Source: Desulfoprunum benzoelyticum (GTDB taxonomy: Bacteria > Desulfobacterota > Desulfobulbia > Desulfobulbales > Desulfocapsaceae). Taken from it: DNA of 64,000 bases. The translations under genes and the position numbers were made by a program. The notes below the pieces were generated by a model, which was not told where the DNA came from, made no database searches, and worked only from the letters and a program-made list of their open reading frames with translations. Below, piece after piece: positions 55,134 to 63,970 of this stretch (its first letter is position 1; every line of letters starts with the position of its first letter). Where the stretch lies: NCBI RefSeq assembly GCF_014201505.1, contig NZ_JACHEO010000002.1:62001-126000 (forward strand). The letters run 5' to 3'.

Positions 55134-55163
55134 AGGTCTGACCAGCATCAGCTGGTCAGACCT
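55134..55163 (+). promoter_or_regulatory. Perfect 13-bp hairpin between dsrB and dsrD
   Basis: Bases 55134-55146 pair without mismatch with 55151-55163 around ATCA. No T run follows, so it is not an ordinary terminator. In an operon where dsrAB is needed in large amounts it could protect the upstream mRNA 3' end or set the dsrD ratio by processing or partial termination. Confidence 0.75.
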
Positions 55164-55203
55164 ACTGGTGCTCTTAGAAGTACCTCTAAATAGGAGATCT
55201 ACC

Positions 55204-55452
55204 ATGGCCCTTAGTAAAGAAGATCTGAAAGCTGCAATCTTGGAGAAAAGTGAGAAATCTCCTAAGCCACAGCTGTACGTCAAGGATTTCTACGCATGCG
55301 ATCCTGAGGCCAAGCCACGTGATATCAAAAACGCTGCCAATGATCTGGTGAAAGAAGGAAAATTGATGTTCTGGTCATCAGGTTCGACCACGATGTATGC
55401 ATTGAAAAGCCGTATTAAAAACGAAGAGGGTGAAGGCGGTATCGGAAATTAA
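55204..55452 (+). CDS. dsrD: DsrD, dissimilatory sulfite reductase accessory protein
   Basis: 82 residues of the DsrD family, a small winged-helix protein found with dsrAB in reductive sulfite/sulfate respirers. It has been reported to stimulate DsrAB. Readable family elements are KDFYACDPEAKPRDIKNAAN, VKEGKLMFWSSGSTTMY and an acidic tail. AGGAGA lies seven bases before ATG 55204; an in-frame start at 55168 falls between the hairpin and this site and lacks support. Presence of dsrD argues for reduction rather than sulfur oxidation. Confidence 0.96.
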   Translation: MALSKEDLKAAILEKSEKSPKPQLYVKDFYACDPEAKPRDIKNAANDLVKEGKLMFWSSGSTTMYALKSRIKNEEGEGGIGN

Positions 55453-55480
55453 AGATACTCGGTTTTCATATCAATCAAGG

Positions 55481-55516
55481 AAGGGGCGTTGAGAGTACTC
55501 AACGCCCCTTCTTTTT
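55481..55516 (+). terminator. Terminator of the dsrABD operon
   Basis: AAGGGGCGTTGAG (55481-55493) pairs perfectly with CTCAACGCCCCTT (55498-55510) around AGTA; CTTTTT follows. It closes the operon after dsrD, so dsrC, dsrN or dsrMKJOP are not part of this unit. Confidence 0.95.
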
Positions 55517-55730
55517 GCCGACTGATTTTGAAAAAAATCTCATTGAAAGACAGATGAGACGTTTTTAGATTCAGAAACCTTTGAGAAATACAAAACCAGT
55601 TTAATATTAAGTCAGGACAATTATGTTGCCCTCAATTTACTATTTAACGAAGCGTTTTTTCGCCGAATCGGAAATCAGCTCTCGCACTCATGAACGAACT
55701 GTCTGAAAATATGTATGTTGTAATGAATTG

Positions 55731-57029
55731 CTAGTACCGATAGTACTCAGGCTTGAAAGGACCATCGATATCAACACCGATATAATCAGCCTGTTCCTGG
55801 TTCAGTCTGGTCAATTGGGCCCCGATTTTCTTCAGATGCATCATTGCCACCATCTCGTCGAGTTTCTTCGGCAGGAAATAGACCTTCTTCTCATATCTCT
55901 CTGCGTTCTGCCATAGTTCGATCTGGGCCAGTACCTGGTTGGAAAAGGAATTGCTCATGACAAAGCTGGGATGACCGGTAGCACACCCGAGATTAACGAG
56001 TCGCCCCTCGGCAAGGATGATAATTCTTTTTCCATCAGGGAAGATGACATGGTCGACCTGAGGCTTGATGTTTTCCCACTTGAGGCTGCGGATGGCAGCT
56101 ATATCGATCTCGGAATCAAAATGGCCGATATTGCAGACGATTGCCTGATCGGGCATTTTCTCCATGTGTTCTCTGGTAATGACTTTGAGATTACCGGTGC
56201 AAGTCACGAAGATGTTCCCATATGAGCAGGCGTCTGCCATCGTCACGACCTTGTACCCTTCCATCGCTGCCTGCAAAGCGCAAATAGGGTCGATCTCAAT
56301 GATAAAAACGGTAGCTCCCATCCCCCGCAATGCCTGGGCGCATCCCTTGCCGACATCACCGTAGCCGACGACGACGGCGTTTTTTCCGGCGATCATGACG
56401 TCGGTGGCACGTTTAATGCCGTCAATCAGGGATTCGCGACATCCATAGAGGTTGTCGAACTTCGATTTGGTCACAGAATCATTAACATTGAAGGCAGGGC
56501 ACGCCAACGTCTCCGCTTTGGCCATCTCGTTGAGGCGATGCACTCCGGTCGTCGTTTCTTCGCTTATGCCACGAATATTCTTAAGTTCAACGGGGTATTT
56601 GGTGTGCATCACGAGCGTCAGGTCACCGCCATCATCAAGGATCATATTGGGGCGCCAGTCATTGGGACCGAAGATGGTCTGGTCGATGCACCACCAGAAA
56701 TCCTCTTCAGTTTCTCCCTTCCAGGCAAACGTAGGAATGCCGGCAGCAGCCATCGCCGCTGCAGCATGATCCTGGGTTGAAAAAATATTGCAGCTGGACC
56801 AACGCACTTCGGCACCGAGTGCAACGAGGGTCTCCATCAGAACCGCCGTCTGGATGGTCATATGCAGGCAACCGGCAATGTGCGCGCCCTTGAGCGGTTG
56901 TTTGTCGCGATATTCCTCGCGCAGGCCAATCAAGCCGGGCATTTCGGTTTCAGCGATGGCGATCTCTTTTCTGCCCCATTCTGCAAGTGAGATATCGGCA
57001 ACTTTGTAATCTGTAGTAGAATTAGTCAT
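55731..57029 (-). CDS. ahcY: Adenosylhomocysteinase
   Basis: 432 residues. It cleaves S-adenosylhomocysteine to adenosine and homocysteine with tightly bound NAD. Family signatures are [33 protein letters not shown] and the NAD-binding [17 protein letters not shown]. Then come [11 protein letters not shown] and a C-terminal KPEYYRY that completes the NAD pocket. AGGTG precedes ATG 57029. It lies 46 bases downstream of metK in one operon, so synthesis and disposal of SAM methylation products are joined. Confidence 0.97.
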   Translation of the reverse strand: MTNSTTDYKVADISLAEWGRKEIAIAETEMPGLIGLREEYRDKQPLKGAHIAGCLHMTIQTAVLMETLVALGAEVRWSSCNIFSTQDHAAAAMAAAGIPTFAWKGETEEDFWWCIDQTIFGPNDWRPNMILDDGGDLTLVMHTKYPVELKNIRGISEETTTGVHRLNEMAKAETLACPAFNVNDSVTKSKFDNLYGCRESLIDGIKRATDVMIAGKNAVVVGYGDVGKGCAQALRGMGATVFIIEIDPICALQAAMEGYKVVTMADACSYGNIFVTCTGNLKVITREHMEKMPDQAIVCNIGHFDSEIDIAAIRSLKWENIKPQVDHVIFPDGKRIIILAEGRLVNLGCATGHPSFVMSNSFSNQVLAQIELWQNAERYEKKVYFLPKKLDEMVAMMHLKKIGAQLTRLNQEQADYIGVDIDGPFKPEYYRY

Positions 57030-57075
57030 GAAGGCACCTGATAAGGTCAATATTTGAGGATTGGAATAATTAGCC

Positions 57076-58239
57076 TCAGATCTTGGCGGCATCCCGCAGG
57101 GTAGCGGCCTTGTCTGTACGTTCCCAGGTAAAATTAGCCTCTTCTCTGCCAAAGTGACCATATGCTGCGGTCGGCCGATATATCGGTCGTAGAAGATCAA
57201 GCTGCTGAATAATAGCCTTGGGACGGAGGTCAAAAAATTCAAGAATCAGTTCGCGAATGGCATCGTTGGAAATTTTGCCGGTTCCGAAGCTGTTGACGTT
57301 GACTGATACGGGTTGTGATATTCCGATGGCATAGGCAATCTGCACTTCGACTTCGGAGGCGATTCCGGCAGCGACGATATTTTTGGCGACATATCTTCCC
57401 ATATACGATGATGAGCGATCGACTTTCGATGGATCCTTCCCTGAAAAGGCGCCGCCGCCATGAGAACCTTTGCCGCCATAGGTGTCGACAATGATTTTCC
57501 GACCGGTGACTCCGCAATCGCCGACTGGGCCTCCGATTACGAAACGACCGGTTGGGTTGATAAAAAATTTGGTGTTGGCGTCAATCATATCCTGCGGCAG
57601 CACCGGTTTGATGATCATCTCCATCACCGCTTCCTTGAGATCGGAGTAGCTGACGGATTCGTCGTGCTGGGTCGAGAGGACGACCGCCTCGATACGTTTC
57701 GGTTGGCCATCGACATATTCGATGGTCATCTGGCTTTTGGCATCCGGCCGCAGCCATGCCAATTTTCCAGCCTTGCGGATTTCCGCCTGTTGTCTGGTCA
57801 GGAGGTGGGCGTAGTAGATCGGCATCGGCATCAGCACGTCGGTTTCATTGCAGGCATAGCCGAACATCAGTCCCTGATCCCCTGCGCCCTGATCGAGATC
57901 TAGACCTTTGCCTTCATCAACACCCTGCGCGATATCGGCTGATTGTTTATCGATGGAAGTCAAGACAGCGCATGACTGCCAGTCGAAGCCCATGTCGGAG
58001 GAGTTGTAGCCGATTTCTCTGATGGTTTGACGAACGACATCCGGCATGTCAACCCAGGCTGAGGTTGTAATCTCACCGGCGATGATTGCCATGCCGGTGG
58101 TAACCAAGGTTTCGCAGGCGACCCGGGCATGGGGGTCCTGGAGCAGAATGGAATCGAGGATTGCATCCGATATCTGATCGGCAACTTTGTCTGGATGGCC
58201 TTCGGAGACTGATTCAGAGGTAAAGATGTAATTGGACAT
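57076..58239 (-). CDS. metK: S-adenosylmethionine synthetase
   Basis: 388 residues. It makes SAM from methionine and ATP. Signatures are [22 protein letters not shown] at the N-terminus, [15 protein letters not shown] near residue 115 and the metal/phosphate segment [16 protein letters not shown] near 262. ATG 58239 follows CGGAG; a TTG at 58257 is in frame but unsupported. First gene of the metK-ahcY operon, with a structured leader upstream. Confidence 0.97.
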   Translation of the reverse strand: MSNYIFTSESVSEGHPDKVADQISDAILDSILLQDPHARVACETLVTTGMAIIAGEITTSAWVDMPDVVRQTIREIGYNSSDMGFDWQSCAVLTSIDKQSADIAQGVDEGKGLDLDQGAGDQGLMFGYACNETDVLMPMPIYYAHLLTRQQAEIRKAGKLAWLRPDAKSQMTIEYVDGQPKRIEAVVLSTQHDESVSYSDLKEAVMEMIIKPVLPQDMIDANTKFFINPTGRFVIGGPVGDCGVTGRKIIVDTYGGKGSHGGGAFSGKDPSKVDRSSSYMGRYVAKNIVAAGIASEVEVQIAYAIGISQPVSVNVNSFGTGKISNDAIRELILEFFDLRPKAIIQQLDLLRPIYRPTAAYGHFGREEANFTWERTDKAATLRDAAKI

Positions 58240-58276
58240 GGATAACTCCGTTTGCAATAGAGATGGGATGTGTGTA

Positions 58277-58378
58277 CCCCTCTGAGGGGCTTGACAATAC
58301 CCTGATACTGGGTGTTGGATGTGATTTTGAAAAATGCAAATGGCTGTTGAGATAGTGGTGTTTGATTTCTCAAAACCA
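58277..58378 (-). promoter_or_regulatory. Structured metK leader, possible RNA regulatory element
   Basis: Three inverted repeats lie in tandem in the region transcribed before metK. They are CCCCT/AGGGG at 58277-58289 (three-base loop), ACCC/GGGT at 58299-58313, and a nine-pair stem with one bulge at 58356-58378. The first is 38 bases before the start codon. The sequence does not match the SAM-I or SAH riboswitch patterns I know, so identity is open. Confidence 0.35.
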
Positions 58379-58531
58379 TTTATTTTAATCTAAACCGGCA
58401 AGAAAAGCTTGAGTTAAAACAAGGAGGGTTTCTGCGCAAGTAAACCGTATAGGTCGCTGATATCTTGTAATAACTTGGATTAGCCTTTTTGGTTCAAGCT
58501 GTTGCAATGATCAGGTTCTCGATGTCAATGC

Positions 58532-58559
58532 TTGAACATTCAACAGAAACCAGTAGAAT
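58532..58559 (+). promoter_or_regulatory. Candidate promoter of kdsD
   Basis: TTGAAC (58532-58537) and TAGAAT (58554-58559) are separated by 16 bases, giving a start near 58566 and a leader of about 100 bases. Confidence 0.55.
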
Positions 58560-58667
58560 ACTGGGCCTTGAAAGTGGACGGCAAAAATCGATAATGTAGC
58601 ATCCTGCCAAAGAAAAAACACTTCGGCAAGGTTACATCAAGATAGAGAAGCGAGGTTTGGCTGAATA

Positions 58668-59639
58668 ATGTCGATTGAAGAAGCGAAAAAAGTATTTACC
58701 ATTGAAATCCAAGGTCTTACATCAGTACGAGATAAAATAAATCAGGAATTTCTTCGTGCTGTTGACCTCATCATGGAGTGCCCGACCCGGTTGGTTATTA
58801 CCGGAATTGGAAAGTCAGGCATCATCGGTCAAAAAATAGCAGCAACATTGAACAGCACAGGGAGCCCATCGTTTTTTCTTCATCCGGTGGAGGCGATGCA
58901 TGGCGATCTTGGCATGGTTACCGCTACGGATGTGATATTGGCAATATCGTATTCAGGAGAGACCATCGAATTAAACGCGCTCCTCTCCAGTATGAAAAAA
59001 CGCGGAAATACGATCATCGCAATGACCGGAGGCAAAAATTCACTGCTTGCCCAGGCTGCCGATGTCGTCCTGGATATTGCCGTACCGAAGGAAGCTTGTC
59101 CCCTGGGGCTTGCACCAACCGCAAGTACAACGGCAACCCTGGCGATGGGAGATGCTTTATCTGTTGTGCTGCTCAATCGCAAAAAATTCCAGGCTGAAGA
59201 TTTTAGATTCAATCATCCCGGTGGAAGTCTCGGAGAACGTTTGAAGGTCCGGGTGTCACAGGTCATGCTAACTGGGCAGGATATTCCCGTAATAACGCAA
59301 GAATTTTCTGCAGCAGAGGCAGTTCGTGTTCTGAATGAGAAAAACCTGGGTGCGGTCCTGGTTGTCGATCTGGCTGACCATGTCGTCGGAATTGTGACGG
59401 ACGGAGATGTTCGCCGGTACGTGCTGGGAGATGCTGGTCTCGCTGAAGTAGGGGTCAGTGGACTGATGACGGTAAACCCGATCTGCATCGAACCTGGCAT
59501 GCAGGCGGCTGATGCCTTGTCCATCATGCAGCGTCATGAAATTACGGTTCTGCCGATAATCGACAGCGAACAGAAACTGGTCGGAATCCTTCACCTCCAC
59601 AATCTTCTCGGAAAGGGAGAATTTCGCTTTCTGGTCTAG
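58668..59639 (+). CDS. kdsD: KpsF/GutQ-type arabinose-5-phosphate isomerase
   Basis: 323 residues. An N-terminal SIS domain (about 30-165) carries VITGIGKSGIIGQKIAATLNSTG, HPVEAMHGDLGM and SYSGETIEL. Two CBS domains (about 200-320) follow, for regulatory binding. It produces arabinose-5-phosphate for Kdo, needed for lipopolysaccharide. The ATG has no close ribosome site; GAGGT is about 13 bases away. It is convergent with the E2-like gene. Confidence 0.93.
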   Translation: MSIEEAKKVFTIEIQGLTSVRDKINQEFLRAVDLIMECPTRLVITGIGKSGIIGQKIAATLNSTGSPSFFLHPVEAMHGDLGMVTATDVILAISYSGETIELNALLSSMKKRGNTIIAMTGGKNSLLAQAADVVLDIAVPKEACPLGLAPTASTTATLAMGDALSVVLLNRKKFQAEDFRFNHPGGSLGERLKVRVSQVMLTGQDIPVITQEFSAAEAVRVLNEKNLGAVLVVDLADHVVGIVTDGDVRRYVLGDAGLAEVGVSGLMTVNPICIEPGMQAADALSIMQRHEITVLPIIDSEQKLVGILHLHNLLGKGEFRFLV

Positions 59640-59677
59640 GTGGTGATCCGGGAGCAATCAGCCACCGGATTGCCCTT

Positions 59678-62188
59678 CTATTCGGCAGTTTCGCTGTGGA
59701 ATCCCCATGCTCCCGTGGTTTTTGCAAAACTGTAATACATTATCAAATTCATGGGTTTTCCTCTGCCGCTTTCCGTGCATTGCATTTTGAACAGGAGTTT
59801 GTCCTCTTCCTCTTTGATAAAGGTAATGACAGGCGATGTCAGGGATTCAGGGAGAGCGGCAGGATAATTTTCGGCAAAGAAGGCTCGAAAATGCTCTTCG
59901 AGATAGGTCTTCTTGTCACTGATAACCTGGGCCTCCCGGGTGGTGGCGAGAGTTTCACCGACCTTTCGGCGAATTTCCGCGAACTCTTTTTCCGCTTTCA
60001 ACGGACTCCTGTCAATGTATCCGGCAATCTGGTGAAGGATTTTTATCGCTTCGCGGTACTGTTTTTCCGCAATACGCTTTTCGACCTGCTGCTGATCCCT
60101 GATAATTGAAGCCTGCAGCATGATCCTCGACAATTTGCGCAGGTTCCTGGCGGCATCTTCCTGATCCAGCAATTGTGGATTATCCATAAGAATCTTGCTG
60201 GCGCGTGCGAATTGTTCGATCGCCGCGTTCCACTCATTTTTTGCAAAGGCAACCTTTCCAGCCTTGATCGTCGCATAAAGATCGGCCCTGACGATATCAG
60301 TCTGGATTGCATTGAGAGTGATTTCCTCCGCCTGGTCGAGTTTGACTCCAAGGTTGATGGCTTGCTGAAAGGAGGTGAATGCTCCCGTCCAATCGGCGGA
60401 GGCAAACAGCGTATCTCCCTGCTGTTTGAGAAGCAGAAAGGTGCTTTTGTCGAGCTGTGGTTGCAGCGAGGCCCTGATATCCTTCTGTTCATCAGGAGGG
60501 AGAGGTTGTATTTGAGTTGACGCATTGTCGAAATGATCAATTGCCTGCTGCCATAGCTTTTTCTGCATTGCCGCAATCCCTTTTTCTATGGAAAGTTGAG
60601 ATTGGACTCGATGCAGTTTCAACTTAAGATCACCCAGAACCGAAGGGTCGAGTTGTGGTTCTTTCTCCAGCTTCAATATTCCATTTCTGTACATCTCAAT
60701 GGCTTTTTCCCAGTGTGCACCGGCAGCCAGCCGGTCACCTTCGTCCATTGTTTTCCGAATGCTGTTCAGGGTTTCGGCCAACGTTTGGGGAAAATATGCG
60801 CCGTTGACGAGCACATTGCCCGCCAACCCCTGTCGCAGATCCTCAGAGTTGAGAAGGGCGTCAATCTTTCCTGTCAGTTCATTACTTTCCTGCTTGTTGA
60901 AGATGGTGATGTCCTGTGCCAGCTTGAGGGCGGCACTGCAGTCCTCGGTTGCTTCGTTGAACCTCCTGTTATGGATATGGCCTGTGCATTCGGAGTACAA
61001 TCGCAGCGCCTGATCGTATCGACCGGTATCGGAAAGGTAGACGTACGCTGGCGGAACAGTGACGCTCAGCAGACCGGCAAAAAGTGCGACTGGCACGAAA
61101 TTGATGCGCTGCAAGCTGCTGAAAAACCTGGACGGTTTTCTGTCGACGGGCAGAGGGGTTCCAGCGCGTTGTTTTTTGTTGTTCGCCCCGGTTTTGCCGA
61201 GAGGTGATGCTGTTTTTTGCGGGGAAGTGTCTTCCTTGCCCTGAACCCAGTCACCGAGAAGCTCCTTGGCCTGTTCCGTGCGACGAATGTCTTCGTCAAT
61301 TTTTGGAAAATCGCTTACCAGTTGCTCGACGGCAGTAAATTTCTCAAGCGCTTGCGCCGGAAGTCCTCGGAGCTCGAGGTCCTCCCCTTCTTTGTAGATT
61401 TGACGAGCCGCTTGGATTGACGTCCTGATCTGATCCGCTACTTCTTCTTTTCCGTCAAAGAAGATAGTGCCAGCAGGATTTTTGAGGATGTTCCGTAGCT
61501 GATAGAACCGCTTCTGCCCGACAAGGAGCCAGATGGTTGCCAGATCAATGTCTGAGCCTGGCGTTTCCGCATGGTCAGTCGATGAGGTATCATTTTGGCT
61601 CGTTGGTGATTCAGCAGTGCGAACACGACTGATCTGCGAGAGATCGGATAACAATTCCGCCTCTTCAATCGCATTAATCTCCATCGGTTCGGCTACACGC
61701 TCGGTCGACAACGATGCGGACGGGTTGGCATCCGAACGGTTTAGGAGTCTGGAAAAGGGAAGTTTTTCGGTATTGCCCAGGTACCATGCCGCGGCATCCT
61801 GATTAGGCGCATGTTCCTTTGAAAACAATTCGCCACTGATCATACTGCCGATGAAGATGATCAGTTCCGGAAGGGAACGAGCGTTGTTCCAGAACCCACC
61901 GAGACGTATGGCTGCCGGATCAAAATCGGGATGGAAGATGGGAGTGAGCGGTCTGCAGCGTGGAGGAATGTGAGGAAAGCCGGAAGGAATGGCGATGGAG
62001 ACGACGTGATGCGAAGAAACCTGGAGACGGCCGCTGTCATCCTTGCAGATCCCTTGAATGGAGTAGGTTGCCTCGTACTGGTCCGGGGGATCGCCTTTGG
62101 CGGGTCGGACGGCTATGAATGGATGGTTGGCAAAATATGTTTCGATCTCCTCACAAATCACAACCAACTGCTGTGTGTCAGCACTCAT
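59678..62188 (-). CDS. Membrane-anchored protein with an E2 (UBC/RWD)-like N-terminal domain and TPR-like repeats
   Basis: 836 residues. Residues 1-140 follow the order of a ubiquitin-conjugating fold. They have a first helix (LVVICEEIETYF), meander strands ending FPHIPPRCRP (YPxxPP region), then IFHPD (84-88) at the HPN site and a helix containing LPELIIFIGSMISGEL. The position of the catalytic Cys is Arg95, so it should be an inactive, UEV-like version. A Ser/Thr-rich linker, a helical part (216-315) and a basic stretch (350-362) lead to one membrane span (about 363-386). Residues 388-730 are TPR-like helices (for example DQALRLYSECTGHIHNRRFNEA), and a small C-terminal domain ends at 836. 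By the positive-inside rule the E2-like part is cytoplasmic and the TPR part periplasmic. ATG 62188 is preferred over a TTG at 62314. No E1, ubiquitin-like or JAB gene is near. The fold call is by eye. Confidence 0.7.
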   Translation of the reverse strand: MSADTQQLVVICEEIETYFANHPFIAVRPAKGDPPDQYEATYSIQGICKDDSGRLQVSSHHVVSIAIPSGFPHIPPRCRPLTPIFHPDFDPAAIRLGGFWNNARSLPELIIFIGSMISGELFSKEHAPNQDAAAWYLGNTEKLPFSRLLNRSDANPSASLSTERVAEPMEINAIEEAELLSDLSQISRVRTAESPTSQNDTSSTDHAETPGSDIDLATIWLLVGQKRFYQLRNILKNPAGTIFFDGKEEVADQIRTSIQAARQIYKEGEDLELRGLPAQALEKFTAVEQLVSDFPKIDEDIRRTEQAKELLGDWVQGKEDTSPQKTASPLGKTGANNKKQRAGTPLPVDRKPSRFFSSLQRINFVPVALFAGLLSVTVPPAYVYLSDTGRYDQALRLYSECTGHIHNRRFNEATEDCSAALKLAQDITIFNKQESNELTGKIDALLNSEDLRQGLAGNVLVNGAYFPQTLAETLNSIRKTMDEGDRLAAGAHWEKAIEMYRNGILKLEKEPQLDPSVLGDLKLKLHRVQSQLSIEKGIAAMQKKLWQQAIDHFDNASTQIQPLPPDEQKDIRASLQPQLDKSTFLLLKQQGDTLFASADWTGAFTSFQQAINLGVKLDQAEEITLNAIQTDIVRADLYATIKAGKVAFAKNEWNAAIEQFARASKILMDNPQLLDQEDAARNLRKLSRIMLQASIIRDQQQVEKRIAEKQYREAIKILHQIAGYIDRSPLKAEKEFAEIRRKVGETLATTREAQVISDKKTYLEEHFRAFFAENYPAALPESLTSPVITFIKEEEDKLLFKMQCTESGRGKPMNLIMYYSFAKTTGAWGFHSETAE

Positions 62189-62221
62189 GGTGGCCGGTTC
62201 CCCAGAAGAATTGAATGCGGT

Positions 62222-62238
62222 CAGGCAAATTTTGCCTG
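62222..62238. promoter_or_regulatory. 17-bp perfect palindrome at the E2-like gene transcription start
   Basis: CAGGCAAA (62222-62229) and TTTGCCTG (62231-62238) are perfect inverted copies around a single T. The palindrome starts three bases downstream of the -10 box on the minus strand, covering the predicted transcription start: the classical place for a repressor operator. Confidence 0.65.
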
Positions 62239-62240
62239 GC

Positions 62241-62268
62241 AGTATATCAACTTCTTTGCATAACACAA
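62241..62268 (-). promoter_or_regulatory. Sigma-70 promoter of the E2-like gene
   Basis: On the minus strand TTGTGT (complement of 62263-62268) is followed after 16 bases by TATACT (complement of 62241-62246). The start would be near 62234 and the leader about 46 bases. Confidence 0.65.
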
Positions 62269-62546
62269 AAAAAAACGCAGCGGCTGCCGATATGAGGTTT
62301 GAATCGCAGCTCAATCAGTTGGTCACTCGATTCGCCTCGGCGATGGAACATGCTACTTGCACGAATGGATCGGTATGAAAAGATAGTTGCCTAGGACCCG
62401 AACTCCAATTGAATGAAGGAGGCACTGGTGCAGGATCTCGATTTGGCAGAACAGGATTGCGCTGCGAATTTGCAGCCTGTGAAGGTGCAGGGACGGGCAG
62501 TATGGTTGCGGTAAGGGTTAGAATTATAGATGATATACAGGCAGCA

Positions 62547-63191
62547 TCAGGCGTCTTGCCCCAGGTGCTGCCCTGCAAACGGAGGGAGGGCGAGGATTTC
62601 CATGAAGCCTTCGACATGGTAAGCTGCGTCCAGTCGCCGATTTTTGAAGGCGATAAAGGGTACGGAGCAGGAGCCGGCGTGGAGTTGGTCTATGGTCGAG
62701 TCACCGATATAGATCGACTCATCAGGGCTGCAATCATAGTGAGAGAGAATTTCCAGCAGCGCATCCGGGGCGGGCTTGGGACGTTTGGCATTTTGCGCCG
62801 TCATCACTTTGCCGAAATAGTGACGCAGCTGAAATTTCTGCAGCAGGGGTTCCATCGTGTTGGTGCGGTTGGTCGATATCGCCAGGTGATAGTGGGGATG
62901 GACGGTATCGAGGAAGGTCGTCAGGTCCCTCTCGACTGTAAGCATTTGCAGAAATGGAGCGTAATCGCATGACAACCTGAAGCGGTCGACCTCCTGCAGG
63001 TCCAACTCGGGATAATGGCGAAATATATGGGCAATCGCGTCCATGGTATTGTGAATATGGGCGAAATCACATTCTTCTTCCGTCATCGGCGGTTTGCCGA
63101 AGTGGTGCAGAAGGTGATTGTAAAAATGCCGGTTTGATTCCCTGGAATCGAACAGGACGCCGTCACAGTCAAAGACGATGAGCTTGAGCAT
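62547..63191 (-). CDS. HAD-family phosphatase (phosphoglycolate-phosphatase-like)
   Basis: 214 residues. HAD motif I is VFDCDGVLFDS at the N-terminus, motif II STNRTNT near residue 112, motif III KPAPDALLE with its lysine near 143, and motif IV YIGDSTIDQ near 165. A helical cap lies between motifs I and II. It should hydrolyse a small phosphate ester; the substrate is not evident, and many such genes are named gph. ATG 63191 begins the first strand; a TTG at 63206 is less likely. It is 33 bases downstream of the YkgJ-type gene on the same strand. Confidence 0.9.
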   Translation of the reverse strand: MLKLIVFDCDGVLFDSRESNRHFYNHLLHHFGKPPMTEEECDFAHIHNTMDAIAHIFRHYPELDLQEVDRFRLSCDYAPFLQMLTVERDLTTFLDTVHPHYHLAISTNRTNTMEPLLQKFQLRHYFGKVMTAQNAKRPKPAPDALLEILSHYDCSPDESIYIGDSTIDQLHAGSCSVPFIAFKNRRLDAAYHVEGFMEILALPPFAGQHLGQDA

Positions 63192-63223
63192 GGGCTGCGA
63201 AACCAAAAATAAGACGGAAAATA

Positions 63224-63970
63224 TCAGTCAAAGAGCCGCTCTCTCAGCCTTTGGATGGCAAAGAGCAGCAGTTCCGGGTCGTTAAAGGACATAACTTTCT
63301 GGACGGTGATCGGGGTCATGTCTGGAATCATCCCGCCGCTGATTTCGATTCGCAAGCGATCGAGATCATATAGGAAAAGAAGAAACAGCTCCCGTTCTTC
63401 AGGCTGCAGTATTTTACCACGGCGAACCTGAGGATGTTGCAGTATCGACGCGACCTCATCGTTGAACCGGTTGTATTCACTCAGTCCCTGATCGAGGCAG
63501 TAGCCCTCGGCCGTCTGGGTTATTTGCTCAAGAAAACCGTGGCAGTGCGGTTCCTGGATCAGAATGTAATGTTCCTCAGTGCTTCCTGCGGCGTTGTGCC
63601 TCGACGCCCCCCGACCGAGCGGATACGCACGGCAGGCCCCGGGACGATCCTGGTAGACTGTGCAGCCCAGAGCGCTGACAAAAACACAACTCGCCCGCCC
63701 GTCATCGATCATCGTGAGATACAGTCTGGGGAACACCTCGCCTTCAGGATGCTCGATAATGACAAATTTTTCTAAAAAATCGGTGGAACTGAGACCGGTA
63801 GCCCGCCGCAGGCGAAGGACGTCATAGGGTGTCAGGGCCAGTTCCAGGAGGCGACAGCATTCGGTGAAGCATTTCAGGCCGCTGTGGCAGGAAAAGGTGA
63901 ACTGGGTATCTTTTTCCAGTGTCTGGGCGTTGACCGGAAAGTGGGCGATATCGGCCTGGCTCAACCCCAT
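63224..63970 (-). CDS. YkgJ-family cysteine-cluster protein (putative metal-binding)
   Basis: 248 residues. The Cys cluster is FSCHSGLKCFTECCRLLELALTP near residue 27, then ALGCTVYQDRPGACRAYPLG near 106 and a further EPHCHGF. These eight or so Cys/His form the Fe/Zn-chelating pattern of UPF0153/YkgJ proteins. The rest is helical with no signal or membrane part. AGGAAAGGAAG precedes ATG 63970. Biochemical role unknown. It likely shares a transcript with the HAD gene downstream. Confidence 0.9.
   Translation of the reverse strand: MGLSQADIAHFPVNAQTLEKDTQFTFSCHSGLKCFTECCRLLELALTPYDVLRLRRATGLSSTDFLEKFVIIEHPEGEVFPRLYLTMIDDGRASCVFVSALGCTVYQDRPGACRAYPLGRGASRHNAAGSTEEHYILIQEPHCHGFLEQITQTAEGYCLDQGLSEYNRFNDEVASILQHPQVRRGKILQPEERELFLLFLYDLDRLRIEISGGMIPDMTPITVQKVMSFNDPELLLFAIQRLRERLFD

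Larger units (their letters stand above)
58240..58667. other. Divergent intergenic region between metK and kdsD
   Basis: No gene is present in these 428 bases. The left third (58256-58380) is the predicted metK leader with several hairpins. The right part (58532-58559) has a candidate kdsD promoter. The region is AT-rich. I saw no -10/-35 pair on the minus strand good enough to place the metK start. Confidence 0.5.
62189..62546. other. Intergenic region upstream of the E2-like gene
   Basis: It holds a minus-strand promoter and a 17-bp palindrome (separate entries). Between 62270 and 62546 I see no supported gene; frames on both strands are short and partly overlap the HAD gene. Confidence 0.5.

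Noticed and set aside
58240-58400. SAM-I or SAH riboswitch before metK
   Set aside because: The conserved cores of these classes are not present; only unassigned hairpins are seen.
62315-62617. Minus-strand frame with a signal-peptide-like stretch between the HAD and E2-like genes
   Set aside because: Its only start lies inside the HAD gene; there is no start codon or ribosome site near the hydrophobic stretch.
62409-62972. Plus-strand frame preceded by AGGAGG
   Set aside because: Mostly antisense to the HAD gene, begins at GTG, and has no recognised content.
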